Assembly: GCA_030247885.1 (NCBI GenBank)
Contig: JAPDRO010000028.1
Coordinates: 186,001 to 250,000 of the forward strand
Origin: Taxawa tesnikishii (nom. ined.)
Lineage: Eukaryota; Ascomycota; Dothideomycetes; Dothideales
Direction of reading: 5' to 3'
DNA: 64,000 nucleotides
Below are positions 39,937-50,556 of the stretch, in pieces. The notes below the pieces were generated by a model that had not been told where the DNA came from, made no database searches, and saw only the letters and a program-made list of their open reading frames with translations. The translations under genes were made by a program, and so were the position numbers. Every line of letters begins with the position of its first letter. Position 1 is the stretch's first letter.

Positions 39937-40995
39937 GAGCGTACTCGATGGTATTTGTCTGAACGCAGGCGTAGAGGCGTTCAACCAGAATGCAGAGATG
40001 AGCAGGATTCATTGTAAGGGCGTTTCAGGCGTAGAATCACTCTATGACTATACATTTAGACCATGTTAAGTTCTCTACTCTTTCTTCAAGGACGATGCTT
40101 CCACAGATACTTTCAATCTGCTTTCCAGAGCGAAGTGTGTCATGGTTGTGGAGGGAGAAAGCCCCAGACCTAATACATGAAGGAATGACCCCGTCTCGTT
40201 CTTTCCCCGGCTTGACTGCCCTCTGGGTTCTGAGTCCGAGTGCGAGCCATCGTAGACTACTTCTGTTGGTACAATCACACCTAAGGGGTTCGATTGTCCG
40301 CAAACCTGCTCGAGTGAAGCGGCGGCCATCCACGCGACGGGTTCACCCACGAGGTTAACGACATCTGACGGAGCTGGCGTGGACATGGTGCTGAGATGCC
40401 AGATTCTGTCAGCTCCCTCTGTTTCAACGAATCGCGAGAAAGCCATGTTATCTGATGGAGATCTCAAATACAGCGAAGTTGTTGTTCGTTGTTCAGCTTC
40501 TGGTGTGGTTACTGGGGTGAAGGGAAAGAAGACAAGAGAAAGAGAGGGCCGCAGATGAGCAATGGAGAAAAGCAGGCCCTGACGTTCAAAGGAAAGTATC
40601 CACTAGTAGTGAAAGCAGCAGTTTGCTAACAAACCAAACCTACGCTGCATGAGAGGTGTTTGGGTCACATGTCTTGTGCCGGCCATTATCCGTGAAGTTT
40701 CACATGATTGTTCACCCGTTCCTTTCGGCTTCCACTACAATTCCTCTTCATAAACAGACCACCGACACAAACATACCGGTCGCTCTTCGTTCTTATGCCT
40801 GAGCCTCCACTGATCGGTAGGTCCGCTTCCAAATCTCGTGAACCTTCCAAGCTCGCGGTCTCAACCTGTTTCGTCACCTACTTGATCGTCTCTGACCCCG
40901 GTTGCTCCAGCAATCTCAACTTCTTTGTCATTGTCAAAGCCGTGGATAAGAGAAAGAGGTCTGACAGCAAGACAGGTTTTACCCAGAGCTCCAAT
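39937..40995. other. Intergenic region with one doubtful frame
   Basis: Between the midasin stop and the first BTB gene. The only frame of note is listed separately (40075-40467, minus). The remainder, including 40468-40995, has no recognisable gene. Confidence 0.4.
40075..40467 (-). CDS. Hypothetical protein, doubtful
   Basis: A single-exon frame of 130 codons (start at 40467, or 40446 for MAFSRFVETEGADRIW). It has no recognisable domain, signal peptide or membrane segment. It lies in the 3' flank of midasin and diverges from the BTB gene. Composition is unremarkable. It may be a small orphan gene or chance. Confidence 0.25.
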   Translation of the reverse strand: MRSPSDNMAFSRFVETEGADRIWHLSTMSTPAPSDVVNLVGEPVAWMAAASLEQVCGQSNPLGVIVPTEVVYDGSHSDSEPRGQSSRGKNETGSFLHVLGLGLSPSTTMTHFALESRLKVSVEASSLKKE

Positions 40996-42005
40996 ATGTC
41001 CGACCAAGCTTCAACCATTACGTCTACCATGGAAATCCTACACTCTGACGGCGATGTCATCCTTGTCGTCGGCAGCGACAAGCAGAAATACCGTGTGTCG
41101 AGTGCCTATCTTAGCCATGCGTCACCGGTATTCGCTGCCATGTTCTCTGGTCGCTATGCTGAAGGTTTGAACTTATCCACCTCCGAGCCTAAGGAGATTC
41201 CACTCCCAGAGGATCCCCCGAATCCATCGGCATTATCTGCAAAGTCATGCACCTGAAGCAAAGCGACCTGCCCGAAAGCTTGCCCTTGGTCGATTTCCTT
41301 GAATTTGCTAGAATAGCCGACAAGTACGAGTGCGCAGAGGCGCTGCGTTACATCGCACTGGCCTGGTTCCAAGAGGTCGAGCAACACCAGGTTGGCGGGA
41401 CATGGCTGGTCTCGGCGTTAATTGATGCTGCTTACCTACTGAAGCTGAGAAAGAAATTCCGTCAATGGACGGGCTTTTTCGCGTACGAGCGTCACGAAAG
41501 TTATGCCGGTATAGGGATAACGGCACTCCCAGCCAGAGCTTATCGTAAATTGACTCGACACCTACCTGCGAGTCACTTGTCGGCTAATCGAAGGACAATC
41601 TGCCTCGAACGTCAGCGCAAGGAAGCACGCGACCACCTCTCCTCACTGCTGGCAAAGTCCCCTACATGTACTCGCTGTGCCCAGTTCGCCTACCTTGTCG
41701 GCATGAACAACACGAACGTCGTCCCGAGACACAATCTGTACAAGCTTCTGAACAGTACACCGATCTCGATCAGAGATGCAAGCGACTCCATCATGAAAGC
41801 TTTCGGAGTAGCATACGATGAAGACGCACTCTGCTATTCGTTTAACAACAAAACATCTTACAGCCAGCACTTATGGTTTTCCTCGCTGCCGCTGAAAGCG
41901 GTGGAGGAGCACATCAAGGGTGTAAAGGGCAAGTGTCGTGGTCTGTGTCTGACGTGCGTCCTCGAGGGCAACGACGATCCCGACAATTGCGAGGAAGATC
42001 ACTGA
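40996..42005 (+). CDS. BTB/POZ-domain protein, tandem copy 1
   Basis: About 336 residues. The BTB domain runs from EILHSDGDVILVVG through KYRVSSAYLSHASPVFAAMF to LPEDPPESIGIICKVMHL. BTB proteins usually dimerise and can serve as Cul3 adaptors; the true partner is unknown. The helical region following (EFARIADKYECAEALRYIALAWFQE) is typical of fungal BTB proteins. The tail carries a four-cysteine motif, CRGLCLTCVLEGNDDPDNC. Another CxxC lies at TCTRC. The start could be 40996 or 41029. One C appears missing in the run 41215-41219, where the frame switches to ESIGIICK. It shares domain order and tail with the gene at 42629, so the two are tandem duplicates. Confidence 0.8.
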
Positions 42006-42628
42006 GACCGGATCAGCGCTGAAGCACTTTGCGGAAGAGGACGGATGCTTGGAGCGGGGTCTGGGAAGGCGAGGAAGACAGACAGACAGATGGGGATTTC
42101 ACCTCATCAAAACATCAGGGGTTGCAGAGCACTGTAAGGGCTTTTACATACTTGATGAAGCCAGCACCATATCAGAACAAAACACAAACGCACCGTTTGC
42201 ACCATGCTGTCTCCTTGTGGTTCCGTGAAGTGAAATATGATCTCGACATGCGTCCAAATGACTGATCAAGAGCCATTGCATGGCAAGGGAAACACTAACA
42301 CGTTTACACCCGTTATCAAATTCGTCGGTCGCGTGTTGTACGATAGTGAAAGTAGGCTTACCTCGGCATGTTCCGCGAAGCTCTTCCAAACGTGTTTCTT
42401 CGATCATCCTCCACCATAACAACTCTTTCCACGTACCCATACATAAACACATCTGTCGCCTCTCTTTCCACCTTCAAGCACCTGCCGTTCACCACCTTGA
42501 AGGCCGCCTCTGCTCTCGTAAGTCTCCCCTCCAGCAGGTCTGGCGCAATTCGGATGTTGATTAGGCGCTGCCGCTGACCTCTCTCGCGATAACCGACGGC
42601 CGAACAGACCTCCGACACTGCACCAGCC
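42006..42628. other. Spacer between the two BTB genes
   Basis: About 620 bases with no domain-bearing frame. It includes a short GACA tetranucleotide run near 42080. It probably holds the promoter of copy 2. Confidence 0.45.
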
Positions 42629-43934
42629 ATGGAGGTCGAAATCCTGCATCCTGACGGCGATGTCATCCTCGTTGTTGGCAAAGATGAGGAAATCCAGAAG
42701 TATCGTGTTTCCTCCGCCTTCCTGAGCCACGCCTCACCGGTCTTTACCGCCATGTTTGCAAAGACCGCTTCGCCGAAGGCCAGAACCTGTCCTCTGCGAA
42801 TCCGAAAGAAGTCCGACTTCCTGACGATGATCCTGATTCGATTGGTAAGTATGTGGCCGACAGATCGCCCTCAGGCGCCGAGGTTCTCAACAGGTGGTTC
42901 GTCGAACGCTTGCTTGGATGCCTCTTCACGGCAGCTTTGTAAAGCATTCTGTTGACAAAGACCTGACATTACCGTCCATCGATGGACTGGTTTTCCGGAG
43001 GGTCCTCTATCCGCTAGATGGCCTGTACTGAACACCGGCGCTTGATAGACCATAGGCCGCATCAAAAACTCTGATGATATTCTGACGCTTCTTAGATATC
43101 ATCTGCAGGGTGGCGCATCTCGACCACGATGGTCTGCCAGAGGCGCTGTCTCTCGAAAGACTGCGATTGCTCGCAATGGTTGCGGACAAGTATGGCTGTG
43201 TAAGCTCACTCAGTCTCGCTGCGAAACTGTGGTTTCAAGAGATTGGGAAATCAACTTCGAGCGTAAGGGATATCTTGACTCTGGCGGAAATTTCTTACCG
43301 CTTGAACCTGAGCAAGCTGTTCCGTCACTATACTGGACTGCTTGCGTATCAGTATGGTTACAGCTTCGTCAATCTGGCAGAGTCGTCGGCGCTGCCACCA
43401 ATCGTTTTCCGTAAGTGACACTTCCTCTATCCCTTACACCATGCACCACGACGCTGGGTCTTTAGAAGGACCTGACCTGCTATTTATACCTTTTTTGCTT
43501 GATCTCAACTCGACTGACGGATCACAGTCTACCTCGGCCGACAGAGAAGGAACGCGGAAGTGACTCTGCGGGCTGAAATGCTTCGTCGGGAGGAGAGCAT
43601 TTCACATAGCAGCTCAGAGTTCTTCAAAAAGCGTGAAGCGATCTATTTGACGGATGTCAAGACCATCTTGGAGGCAGGCGGAATCCATGAAGATGGGATC
43701 GTTGAGACTGACTTGAAAACGAAATGCCGGGTGATCAGACACCTCGCCGAGAAGATGAAGCAAGTATGGACGTCAGCGTACGGATCTAGCCAGAACGACC
43801 GCGACCACGAGCACGCCATCATCGATCGCGTGAAAAACATCGCAGAGATTACGGAGACAGCTTGCCGTGGTCTGTGTCTGACCTGCGTCCTCGAGGGCGA
43901 CCACAACCCCGACTTGTGTAGGGAAAATTACTAG
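42629..43934 (+). CDS. BTB/POZ-domain protein, tandem copy 2
   Basis: Exons 42629-42844, 43096-43410 and 43528-43934, about 312 residues. The BTB domain reads EILHPDGDVILVVGKDEE, YRVSSAFLSHASPVFTAMF, then FAEGQNLSSANPKEVRLPDD. Splicing across the 251-base intron gives DSIDIICRVAHL, aligned with copy 1 SIGIICKVMHL. Next come LLAMVADKYGCVSSLSLAAKLWFQEI and a Lys/Glu-rich helical segment. The tail CRGLCLTCVLEGDHNPDLC matches copy 1 almost exactly, also at the nucleotide level. One base is missing by the T-run 42754-42756. The middle regions of the two copies have diverged strongly while BTB and tail stayed alike. Confidence 0.8.
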
Positions 43935-44515
43935 GACTCGGAGGCTTGTGGACGGATAACGGCGACAGCGTTCTCAACACTCTGTCAGCACAACAGTCGA
44001 ATGCTTGCGGGAGTGCCATTGTTCGGCAGCCTCGTAAGCATTGGACGCGCCCTAGGGTCATGACACCCAGGTTTACCGGCCGGCTGAGCACGTGGAACAG
44101 CGAGGGTATTCAGGGACACTCAATCTCATCGAAGGTGGTCAGCGAATGCACAGCGTTTTATAGTGTGACACAAGTGCGGTTGCTTACAGTCGATGAGACC
44201 AATATCAGAGCATAACGAAATCGAAAACCAAGACCCAGACCACATCTTCTCTCCATGATCTGTAGATCGAGACAGCACTCCAGTATCGCTGCGCAGCAGC
44301 AGTTCCCCATACAGTCTACAGAGCTTGTAGCCTTCGTGAGCAAAGTGGCAACAGCATTTTCGTTGCAGGTAAAAGAAAAGTATACACACCATCTAACTCA
44401 TCCCATCATTGTTTTCCATCAACGCCACGCCATGCCACGCAGCAAACCATTCTTTATTTCAATCCCATCCGCCTGTTAAACGCCATGACCTCATTTCCTC
44501 AATCCTACATCCCCG
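43935..44515. terminator. Convergent 3' flanks of BTB copy 2 and CTK3
   Basis: 580 bases between two convergent genes; no domain-bearing frame. Confidence 0.4.
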
Positions 44516-45805
44516 TCATAACAGCGCCTGAAACCTCGCGCCCTGCCTCCTCTCTCCGACCTCCTCATCCACCTCGAGAAAGTCATCCTCGCCAAGCTCA
44601 CTCGTCTCATCCATCAACTTCTCAAACTCCTCTCCCTCGCCGGCGCCTACGGCCCAGATGCTCTCCCTGAGCCTCTTATGCCTCTCGCGATCCTCCTCGA
44701 TCCTCTGCTCAATCTGTCGCTTGTCCAGCCTCACACTCCCCACCCCCATCCCGCCCGGCGTGCCCTTCCCCTCACCTCCCCGACCCCGTTCATGCCGCGA
44801 CCGTCGCCCTCGTCCGCCATTCCGACTTCCCCACCCACGGCATCCCTGTCCTTTATGCAGTCCTCCAACTCGACGACGGTCTGGGGCTGCAGGTAGTTCT
44901 TGCTCTGCAGGTCCGCGAGGACCTTGCGCACGACTTTTACGTTTGCGGCGCCGGAGCCGTCGTCCGGGGCGACGAGGTCGATGATCTTGAGGATGTCGCG
45001 TTGGATGAAGCGCGTGTACTCGGGGTGTCCTTCGAGCGTGGAGAGGGTGCAGAGATGCGGGATGAAGTACATTATGTTGGCGCGGTTGTTCATGTTGTTC
45101 TAAAGAAAAAACAATTCACTGGGTTAGCGGCCTTGCCCGAAAGGTGCACAACACACGAGAGGGGGCGTGGAGGGTTGGAATCGGGGAGAAGGGAAGGGGA
45201 AGGGGAGGGCAGGCGATTGAAGGGGTATTGTTGTGGGACATACATACCCGTTCCAACTGCTCCAGGATACAAGAGTGCAGATCCTCGTCCATGTCCCTGT
45301 ACCTGAGCGCGTAATGCGCCGCCTTCTGCGCGCTCGTCACGCTCGCGTTCAGGTGCTGCAGTTGACTCGTGAAGCGCATGCGCACTTCGAACGGGTCCGC
45401 CATTGCGCCGGCAGTTCCTGAGCCGGCGACTCCTCCTACGCCTTCTTTTCCTTGGTTCTTGGTGGTGATGGGCTTCTTTTTCGCGGGCTGTCGGGCTGGG
45501 ACGCAGGACGTTGCCTCATAGTACTCGTTGTCGAAGACGGACGGAGCCGGTGTTGGATTGGACGGGCCCGGCCCGAGTTGGCCGCCGACAGTAGGGGTGG
45601 TGGTGGCGGTGGTGGGAGCGGTGGGCGGCCCTGACTTCGGCAGCGGAGAAGCTGAGTCGCGGGTGATGGAGGGAAGGGTGTTGGAGATATGGTCGGCCGT
45701 TCCCGCGGTGTTCTCCATGGTGGAGCGAGTCCGGGCTGCGATTCCGGCTGCGAGAGCTGCGGGTCTGGTGGGGGCTCGGTTTGCGACGGATTTGCGACGG
45801 GCCAT
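44516..45805 (-). CDS. CTK3: CTD kinase subunit gamma (Ctk3)
   Basis: Subunit of the CTDK-I complex that phosphorylates Ser2 of the RNA polymerase II tail. Exons 45248-45805 and 44516-45099 encode about 380 residues. After a disordered Ala/Thr/Pro-rich N-terminus, the CID-like domain starts DPFEVRMRFTSQLQHLN. It continues SAQKAAHYALRYRDMDEDL and LEQLERNNMNNRANIMYF, the last formed across the intron. The C-terminal helix RLDKRQIEQRIEEDRERHKR and a downstream acidic segment are characteristic of Ctk3. The N-terminal extension of about 110 residues is longer than in yeast. One G seems missing near 44778-44781, inside a Gly-rich linker. It diverges from the P5CR gene. Confidence 0.9.
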
Positions 45806-46013
45806 TGTATGGTGTCGGTGTTGTTTCGTCCTCCCAGTCACTGTAGCCGTACAGAGACTCTGCAGTTGTTGTGATATACGGGCAATTGTCTTGTCGGAAA
45901 GAGGAAGAGAAAGAGGAGTGCTCAGGCAGAGAGATTCAGGAAGGCATAAGGCACGAGGCACGATCAAGTGAAACTACGCAATCTACAAACAGCAGTCACT
46001 TCCCCATCCGGCC
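45806..46013. promoter_or_regulatory. Divergent promoter region CTK3/PRO3
   Basis: 208 bases separate the two start codons; a shared promoter region is inferred. Confidence 0.45.
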
Positions 46014-47127
46014 ATGGCGCAAGCAAACGATGGCCTTACTCTCACCGTGCTGGGCTGCGGTATGTCCATCCATCTCTCCTTTCCCCTCCTCCCCTCCCCT
46101 CATCCGCCATCCCTCATTCCTCACTTCATCACCCTCACGTAGCTTCCCTCACTCCTCTCACTCACTCACTCACTCACTCACTCACTCCACTCACATCTAA
46201 CTGTCACCATGTAGGCACAATGGGCATCGCCGTCGCAGGCGGCATAATGGCCTCCCTTGAGTCCTCCCAATCCTCCTCCTCCACTTCCGACGTTGACTCC
46301 TCCCACCCCGCCTCCCCACCCGCTTCAACGCCTGCGTACGCACGCACAGCTCGCGCGTAGAAAAGAACTAGGCCACTACAAAGCTCCTCTTACCGTCTAC
46401 AAAAACGACAACGTCTCCGCCGTCCGCGACTCCGACATCGTCCTCCTCGGCTGCAAACCCTGGATGCTATCCGACATACTGGGCCAGGAGGGCATGGTCG
46501 ACGCGCTCAAGGGGAAATTACTGATCTCGATCCTGGCCGGCGTCTCCGTCGAGCAGATCGAGCGAACCCTATACCCTTCCAACGGGGAGGGAGGGGGAGA
46601 TCCTGCGGCGGGGCGGCTGCACGGTCGTGCGCGCGATGCCCAACACCGCCTCCGCGGTCCGGGAGGGCATGACGGTGATCGCGACGACGGACCCCCGCTC
46701 GCGGACGACCAGCTCGCAATTGTCAAGTGGATGTTCTCCCAGATCGGCCTGGTGAGCGTGCTGGAATCGAAGCTCATGGACGTGAGCACGGCGCTCTGCG
46801 GCAGCGCCCCGCTTTCGTCGCGCTCGTCATCGAGGCCTTGGCGGATGGCGCCGTCGCCATGGGCATGCCGAGGCAGGAGGCCAGTATGATGGCTGCGCAG
46901 GCGGCGAGGGGGACGACGGGGTTGGTGTTGAAGGGTGGGGAGCATCCGGCTGTGTTGAGAGAGAAGGTGAGTACGCCGGGTGGATGCACGATTGGGGGCT
47001 GTTAGTGTTGGAGGAGGGGGCTGTGAGGGGCAGTGTGAGTAGGGCGGTGAGGGAGGCCACCGTTGTGGCGAGTCAGTTGGGGAAGGGGGTGCAGGGGGTT
47101 AACGGGACGAGGCCGCCGCCGATGTGA
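46014..47127 (+). CDS. PRO3: Pyrroline-5-carboxylate reductase, frame broken repeatedly
   Basis: Last enzyme of proline synthesis (P5C + NAD(P)H to proline). Exon 1 is 46014-46059 and exon 2 starts at 46215. The joint makes TVLGCGTMGIAVAGGIM, the Rossmann nucleotide-binding motif. Conserved segments follow: DIVLLGCKPWML, LLISILAGVSVEQIERTL, TVVRAMPNTASAVREGMTVI, VKWMFSQIGLV, FVALVIEALADGAVAMGMPR and LREKVSTPGGCTIGGL (substrate-loop region). The total fits about 320 residues, normal for fungi. Six frame changes occur near 46320, 46366, 46590, 46694, 46808 and 46996, five of them as one missing base at G/C runs. The residues are too well conserved for an old pseudogene, though a recent one cannot be excluded. 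Confidence 0.85.
46158..46187 (+). repeat. (CTCA)n tetranucleotide repeat in PRO3 intron
   Basis: About seven tandem CTCA units within the only PRO3 intron (46060-46214). Confidence 0.9.
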
Positions 47128-48082
47128 TGGTGGGAAGAGAGGGTGAGATGGTTTGACTGACAATAAGGTGGAGTTGGGGTGTGGCATTCATGGGACGATT
47201 GAGGAGTGTAGGAGAATGACCGGGCGGAGATGAAATGGGATCGGCGATGCGACAGCATTTGCTGCAAATAGGCGAAGCAGAAGGAAAACCACAGCTGGAA
47301 CCAAGCTAGGGTCTGGCGCCTGGCACGATGCATGCACGCAGTACATGGAAGTCTCATGATAGACATCTGGCTGGCGGAATGCTTGTTGTACGAGAAGCAT
47401 ATCAGAACGAAGAACAAGATAGACGGACGGTCACGTACGATGTTTGCGCTAGGAAACTTGAAAGGTAGAGAACGCAACATTCGCACTGAGGTGTGTGCAT
47501 TTTATGAGCATGTCTGCTGTAGAGTCGCCTATCGGTCTTCCAGTACTCCCTCTCGTAGCTTGAAAGGTCTCCAAACATCACCCTTGGAATTTATGCACAG
47601 CCACGTTCGTCAAGGACCACTGCGTGATTAGAACGAGATGAGTGAGCCCGTTGAGTTCGTATGCTGATACGGCGAATGCAGAAAGCGAAACTCGACCGGG
47701 AATGGAAAAGTGAAAGAAAGGAAGGATTGGGTCGGAAGTCGGTCGCGTCGGAGTTCGGAGTTGTGCGCGACGCGACTCCATCATCCTCCAGCTCAGGGAT
47801 TGCTGTAACGACGACGAAACCCGAACGTAACAGCAAGCGCTGAGTGAGAGTAATCAGCAGCATCAACCGGAAAGAAAACCGTTACCTCGAACTGATTTAG
47901 ATTCACTATATGGCTAACTTGATTCATGCGTTCTTCCCGAGGCCAGGCCTGTTTGGTTGCGAGTTCGTGTCGGGACTACTGCCCCACCGAACAAGCCTCC
48001 ACTCCATATTACCGTGCTGGTCAGTCTCCCGTCAACAGCCGTTACTATATGTAATTGTAAAGTGCGCGATTCTACATCAATC
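47128..48082. other. Intergenic region left of tRNA-Glu
   Basis: 955 bases with only short overlapping frames; no gene or repeat recognised. Confidence 0.45.
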
Positions 48083-48168
48083 TCCGTAATGGTCTAGTGG
48101 CTAGGATTCCTCGCTTTCAAGCGCTAAGCTGTCCCGAGGCGGCCGGGGTTCAATTCCCCGTTACGGAA
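48083..48168 (+). tRNA. tRNA-Glu (anticodon UUC) with 14-nt intron
   Basis: The acceptor stem pairs TCCGTAA (48083-48089) with TTACGGA (48161-48167), plus discriminator A at 48168. A box TGGTCTAGTGG and B box GGTTCAATTCC are present. The anticodon stem is CCTCG/CGAGG with loop CTTTCA-C, so the anticodon TTC is at 48116-48118. A 14-nt intron (48120-48133) sits between positions 37 and 38, the standard place for tRNA introns. A short T-run (48174-48177) follows and may end Pol III transcription. Confidence 0.95.
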
Positions 48169-48954
48169 ATCTCTTTTGCCTGGGAGTGGTCACTGCATCT
48201 CTTGATGATGATGAGGAGCGAGCCCTGTATCCGTCCTTTTGCTGCCTCGAATTGGGGGCTGCTCAAAGGAACAACGCTGAAGACGGCATAAGGGGAACAG
48301 CCCCTTTGGCAAACGAGAGAACTGAAGAATCATTTGACTTACGAAAAGGCCTCCCGGGCTAGATTGTCTTCGAACAGAACTGTTCACCGCTCTAGTTGTT
48401 GCACAAGAAGGAGAAAACACTCACAAGGAACAGTAACTCGCGTCCTGTATCCTGAATCTCGGCCGCCACGTACTCTCTCAAGTCAACGACGCGTCACCGT
48501 TCTTGTTCGCAACAGCTTCGATGCAGTCGACCCGATCCTCCAGCACGGAACAAGACCTGATTCATCCAGGCGACCAGGCCCGTCATCAGGCTTCGTCCAG
48601 TTGGAAGCGCCTCTACAGGTTTGCAATCTGCGGAGTCGATCAATGCCCTGCTACTTCTCGTCGCCCTTAGGTCACGGTCGGAGCTTGACTGAGATATCGA
48701 GGTCGCGTCAGGCGATGGGTATGTACTTTGTTTCGCGTATTCCTTCTGAACCGTCTCTTCCATAATTCCTCCGGCCGTCGCGCTGCTGTCACTTATGAGA
48801 GTGAGACGTGTGCGCGGTGCTCCAGAGCAACGGCGCTGCCACTGTGCTGCGGTTGCGAAGCAAGATGGACTTCGATTAAGGCAAGAAGAACGCCAGCGAG
48901 CAAGGGGAAAAGCACTTCCCTGAACCCTCCCAATGTGTCCTCTACAGAGCTCGC
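48169..48954. other. Unassigned degenerate-looking region
   Basis: Frames of up to 200 codons overlap on both strands, without a recognisable domain. It borders the decayed glycoside hydrolase fragments and may be equally old debris, but no family can be named. Confidence 0.35.
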
Positions 48955-49425
48955 GTAACACGCTGCGTCCGGACTTCTGCTGGGGTTTTGCAACCGCCGC
49001 AGCTAAGGTCGAGGGAGCCTGGAGCAAGGACATTAAGGGCGAGTCGATCTGGGATGAATTCTGCCACGAGGCAGGCCGGGTTAAAGGCAAGAGCACTAAT
49101 GAGGAAATTGTGCGGTCATACGATCTCTGAAAGGGAGATGTTCAGCTCATGAAGAAGTTCAGCGTCAAATCCTACCGCTTCAGTCTCGCCTGAAGCCGCG
49201 TCATCCCCTTGAACGGTGCAGATGATCCCGTCAAGAAGGCAGACCTGCAGTACTACAGCAACCTGGTCGACGGGCTGTTGGTCAACGGCGTCACTCGTTT
49301 TGTTACTCTCTTCCACCGGGATATTCCGCAGGAGCTGGAACACCGCTATGGCGGTATGCTGAACAAGGAAAAGTATCTCCAAGGTGTCAAGGAGCTCATT
49401 AGTCTCGAACTCGCTCTCACTTAAT
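48955..49425 (+). pseudogene. GH1 beta-glucosidase fragment, decayed
   Basis: The N-terminal part of a family-1 glycoside hydrolase is readable: DFCWGFATAAAKVEGAW, GESIWDEFCHEAGRVKG, LMKKFSVKSYRFSLA, LQYYSNLVDGLLVNGV, VTLFHRDIPQELEHRYGGML. These match the start of the (beta/alpha)8 barrel up to the usual TLFHWDIP and RYGG segments. Two in-frame TGA codons occur, at least one where the family has Trp (SLSWSR becomes SLA-stop-SR). The downstream catalytic half with NEP and ENG motifs is absent. The fragment stops where an oppositely oriented GH95 fragment begins. No function expected. Confidence 0.8.
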
Positions 49426-49905
49426 CTGGTCATTCCAATATCGGCCTTGATCTTCAACGAAGCAATCAGGCGCAAAGCGAGAACATCCTGAGGAAAACTT
49501 GCGATCACCTCTCGCTTCAACTTCACACCATTATGCCCGTATTCCACGCTCGAGATCCCCGTTTTCAGCTTCAGCGTCCGGCTGTAGTTCAGGACATGAT
49601 CGTGATTATGGTCGAATTCCACAAGTAGGTTGTCCATGGGCTCACAGTGATACTAGCTCCAGGGAGATGCAGAAAATGCTCCCCGGACGAGCTTCCCAGC
49701 CTCTTCTTGCTCGCCACCATGGACAAGCTTTCTCGGTCGAGAAAGATGCTTGATCGCATCATCACGTAGAAGCCGATCTTATGGACCTCCAAATCAGAGT
49801 GAATTTCCATTGAGGCACAGCAGTTCGGTTCCAGTACGAACATGAATATTGCAGCCGCGTCGGCCGTTGCCGATGGGCAGCGCTTCAGCAATAGCGTGCG
49901 CGTAG
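49425..49905 (-). pseudogene. GH95 alpha-L-fucosidase fragment, decayed
   Basis: Read on the minus strand, ALPIGNGRRG (family EALPIGNGRLG), LNGNSL-stop-FGGP (family LNEDSLWSGGP) and EQEEAGKLVRGAF appear in order. PMDNLLVEFDHNHDHVLNY and VKLKREVIASFPQDVLALRL complete the N-terminal beta-sandwich domain of family GH95. Stop codons interrupt it, one replacing the conserved Trp of LW.GGP. The catalytic (alpha/alpha)6 barrel is missing. It faces the GH1 fragment tail to tail. The assignment is from motif recognition without alignment. Confidence 0.65.
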
Positions 49906-50556
49906 ATCATTTGTGGCCAAGTCAGACAAAAACCAAGAAGGCCGTGAAGGCAGATTTTCGGGTGGTATCAGTCGAGCAACCACATCGCGTACGAGTTCTC
50001 GTCCAACGATAAACCTGGGAGTCGTGAGATCTGCTCCAGAATCATGCAATCGAAGCTCTGGAAGACTGTCCCCATTTCGCCTGCGGCCCCTTCCAGTAAA
50101 CAGAGTCTGGAAAGTCCGCTATTAGACCCCGGACTTGCTGTACGGACCAGCCTCGCCGGCGGATCATCACACTTCGCGTGGCTATCCTGCAGACGCCCGC
50201 GTGACTCCGCTTCTGACTGGGGCTTCTCTCACGACAAGTGCGAGTTTGAGGTGAGGATAAAAAGCCTTCTGTCTCCACGTTCAAGTGGAACAGTGGCTTT
50301 CTCGTACCTTGTTGTTTGATTGAACCTGCCTGTCCACCTCAGGAAAGTATCTCTCGAAGGCCTGTCGGCAATCGTTTGTTACATCTCCTTCCACTCGTTC
50401 CAGTTGTCGCATAGGTACAATCATAGGTACAGTACTTGCGTCCGCGTTGCGTAGGGACAAAGAATATACTCAATGGTATCAAGAACGACTCTTACAAGAA
50501 TGGGCTTCTCCCAACGGCATTCCTCAGCGGCAGCCTCAGCTCTCCATCCTCGCGCC
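49906..50556. other. Unassigned region between GH relics and SLA2
   Basis: 650 bases with frames under 95 codons; none recognised. It holds the SLA2 3' flank and perhaps further relics. Confidence 0.35.
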
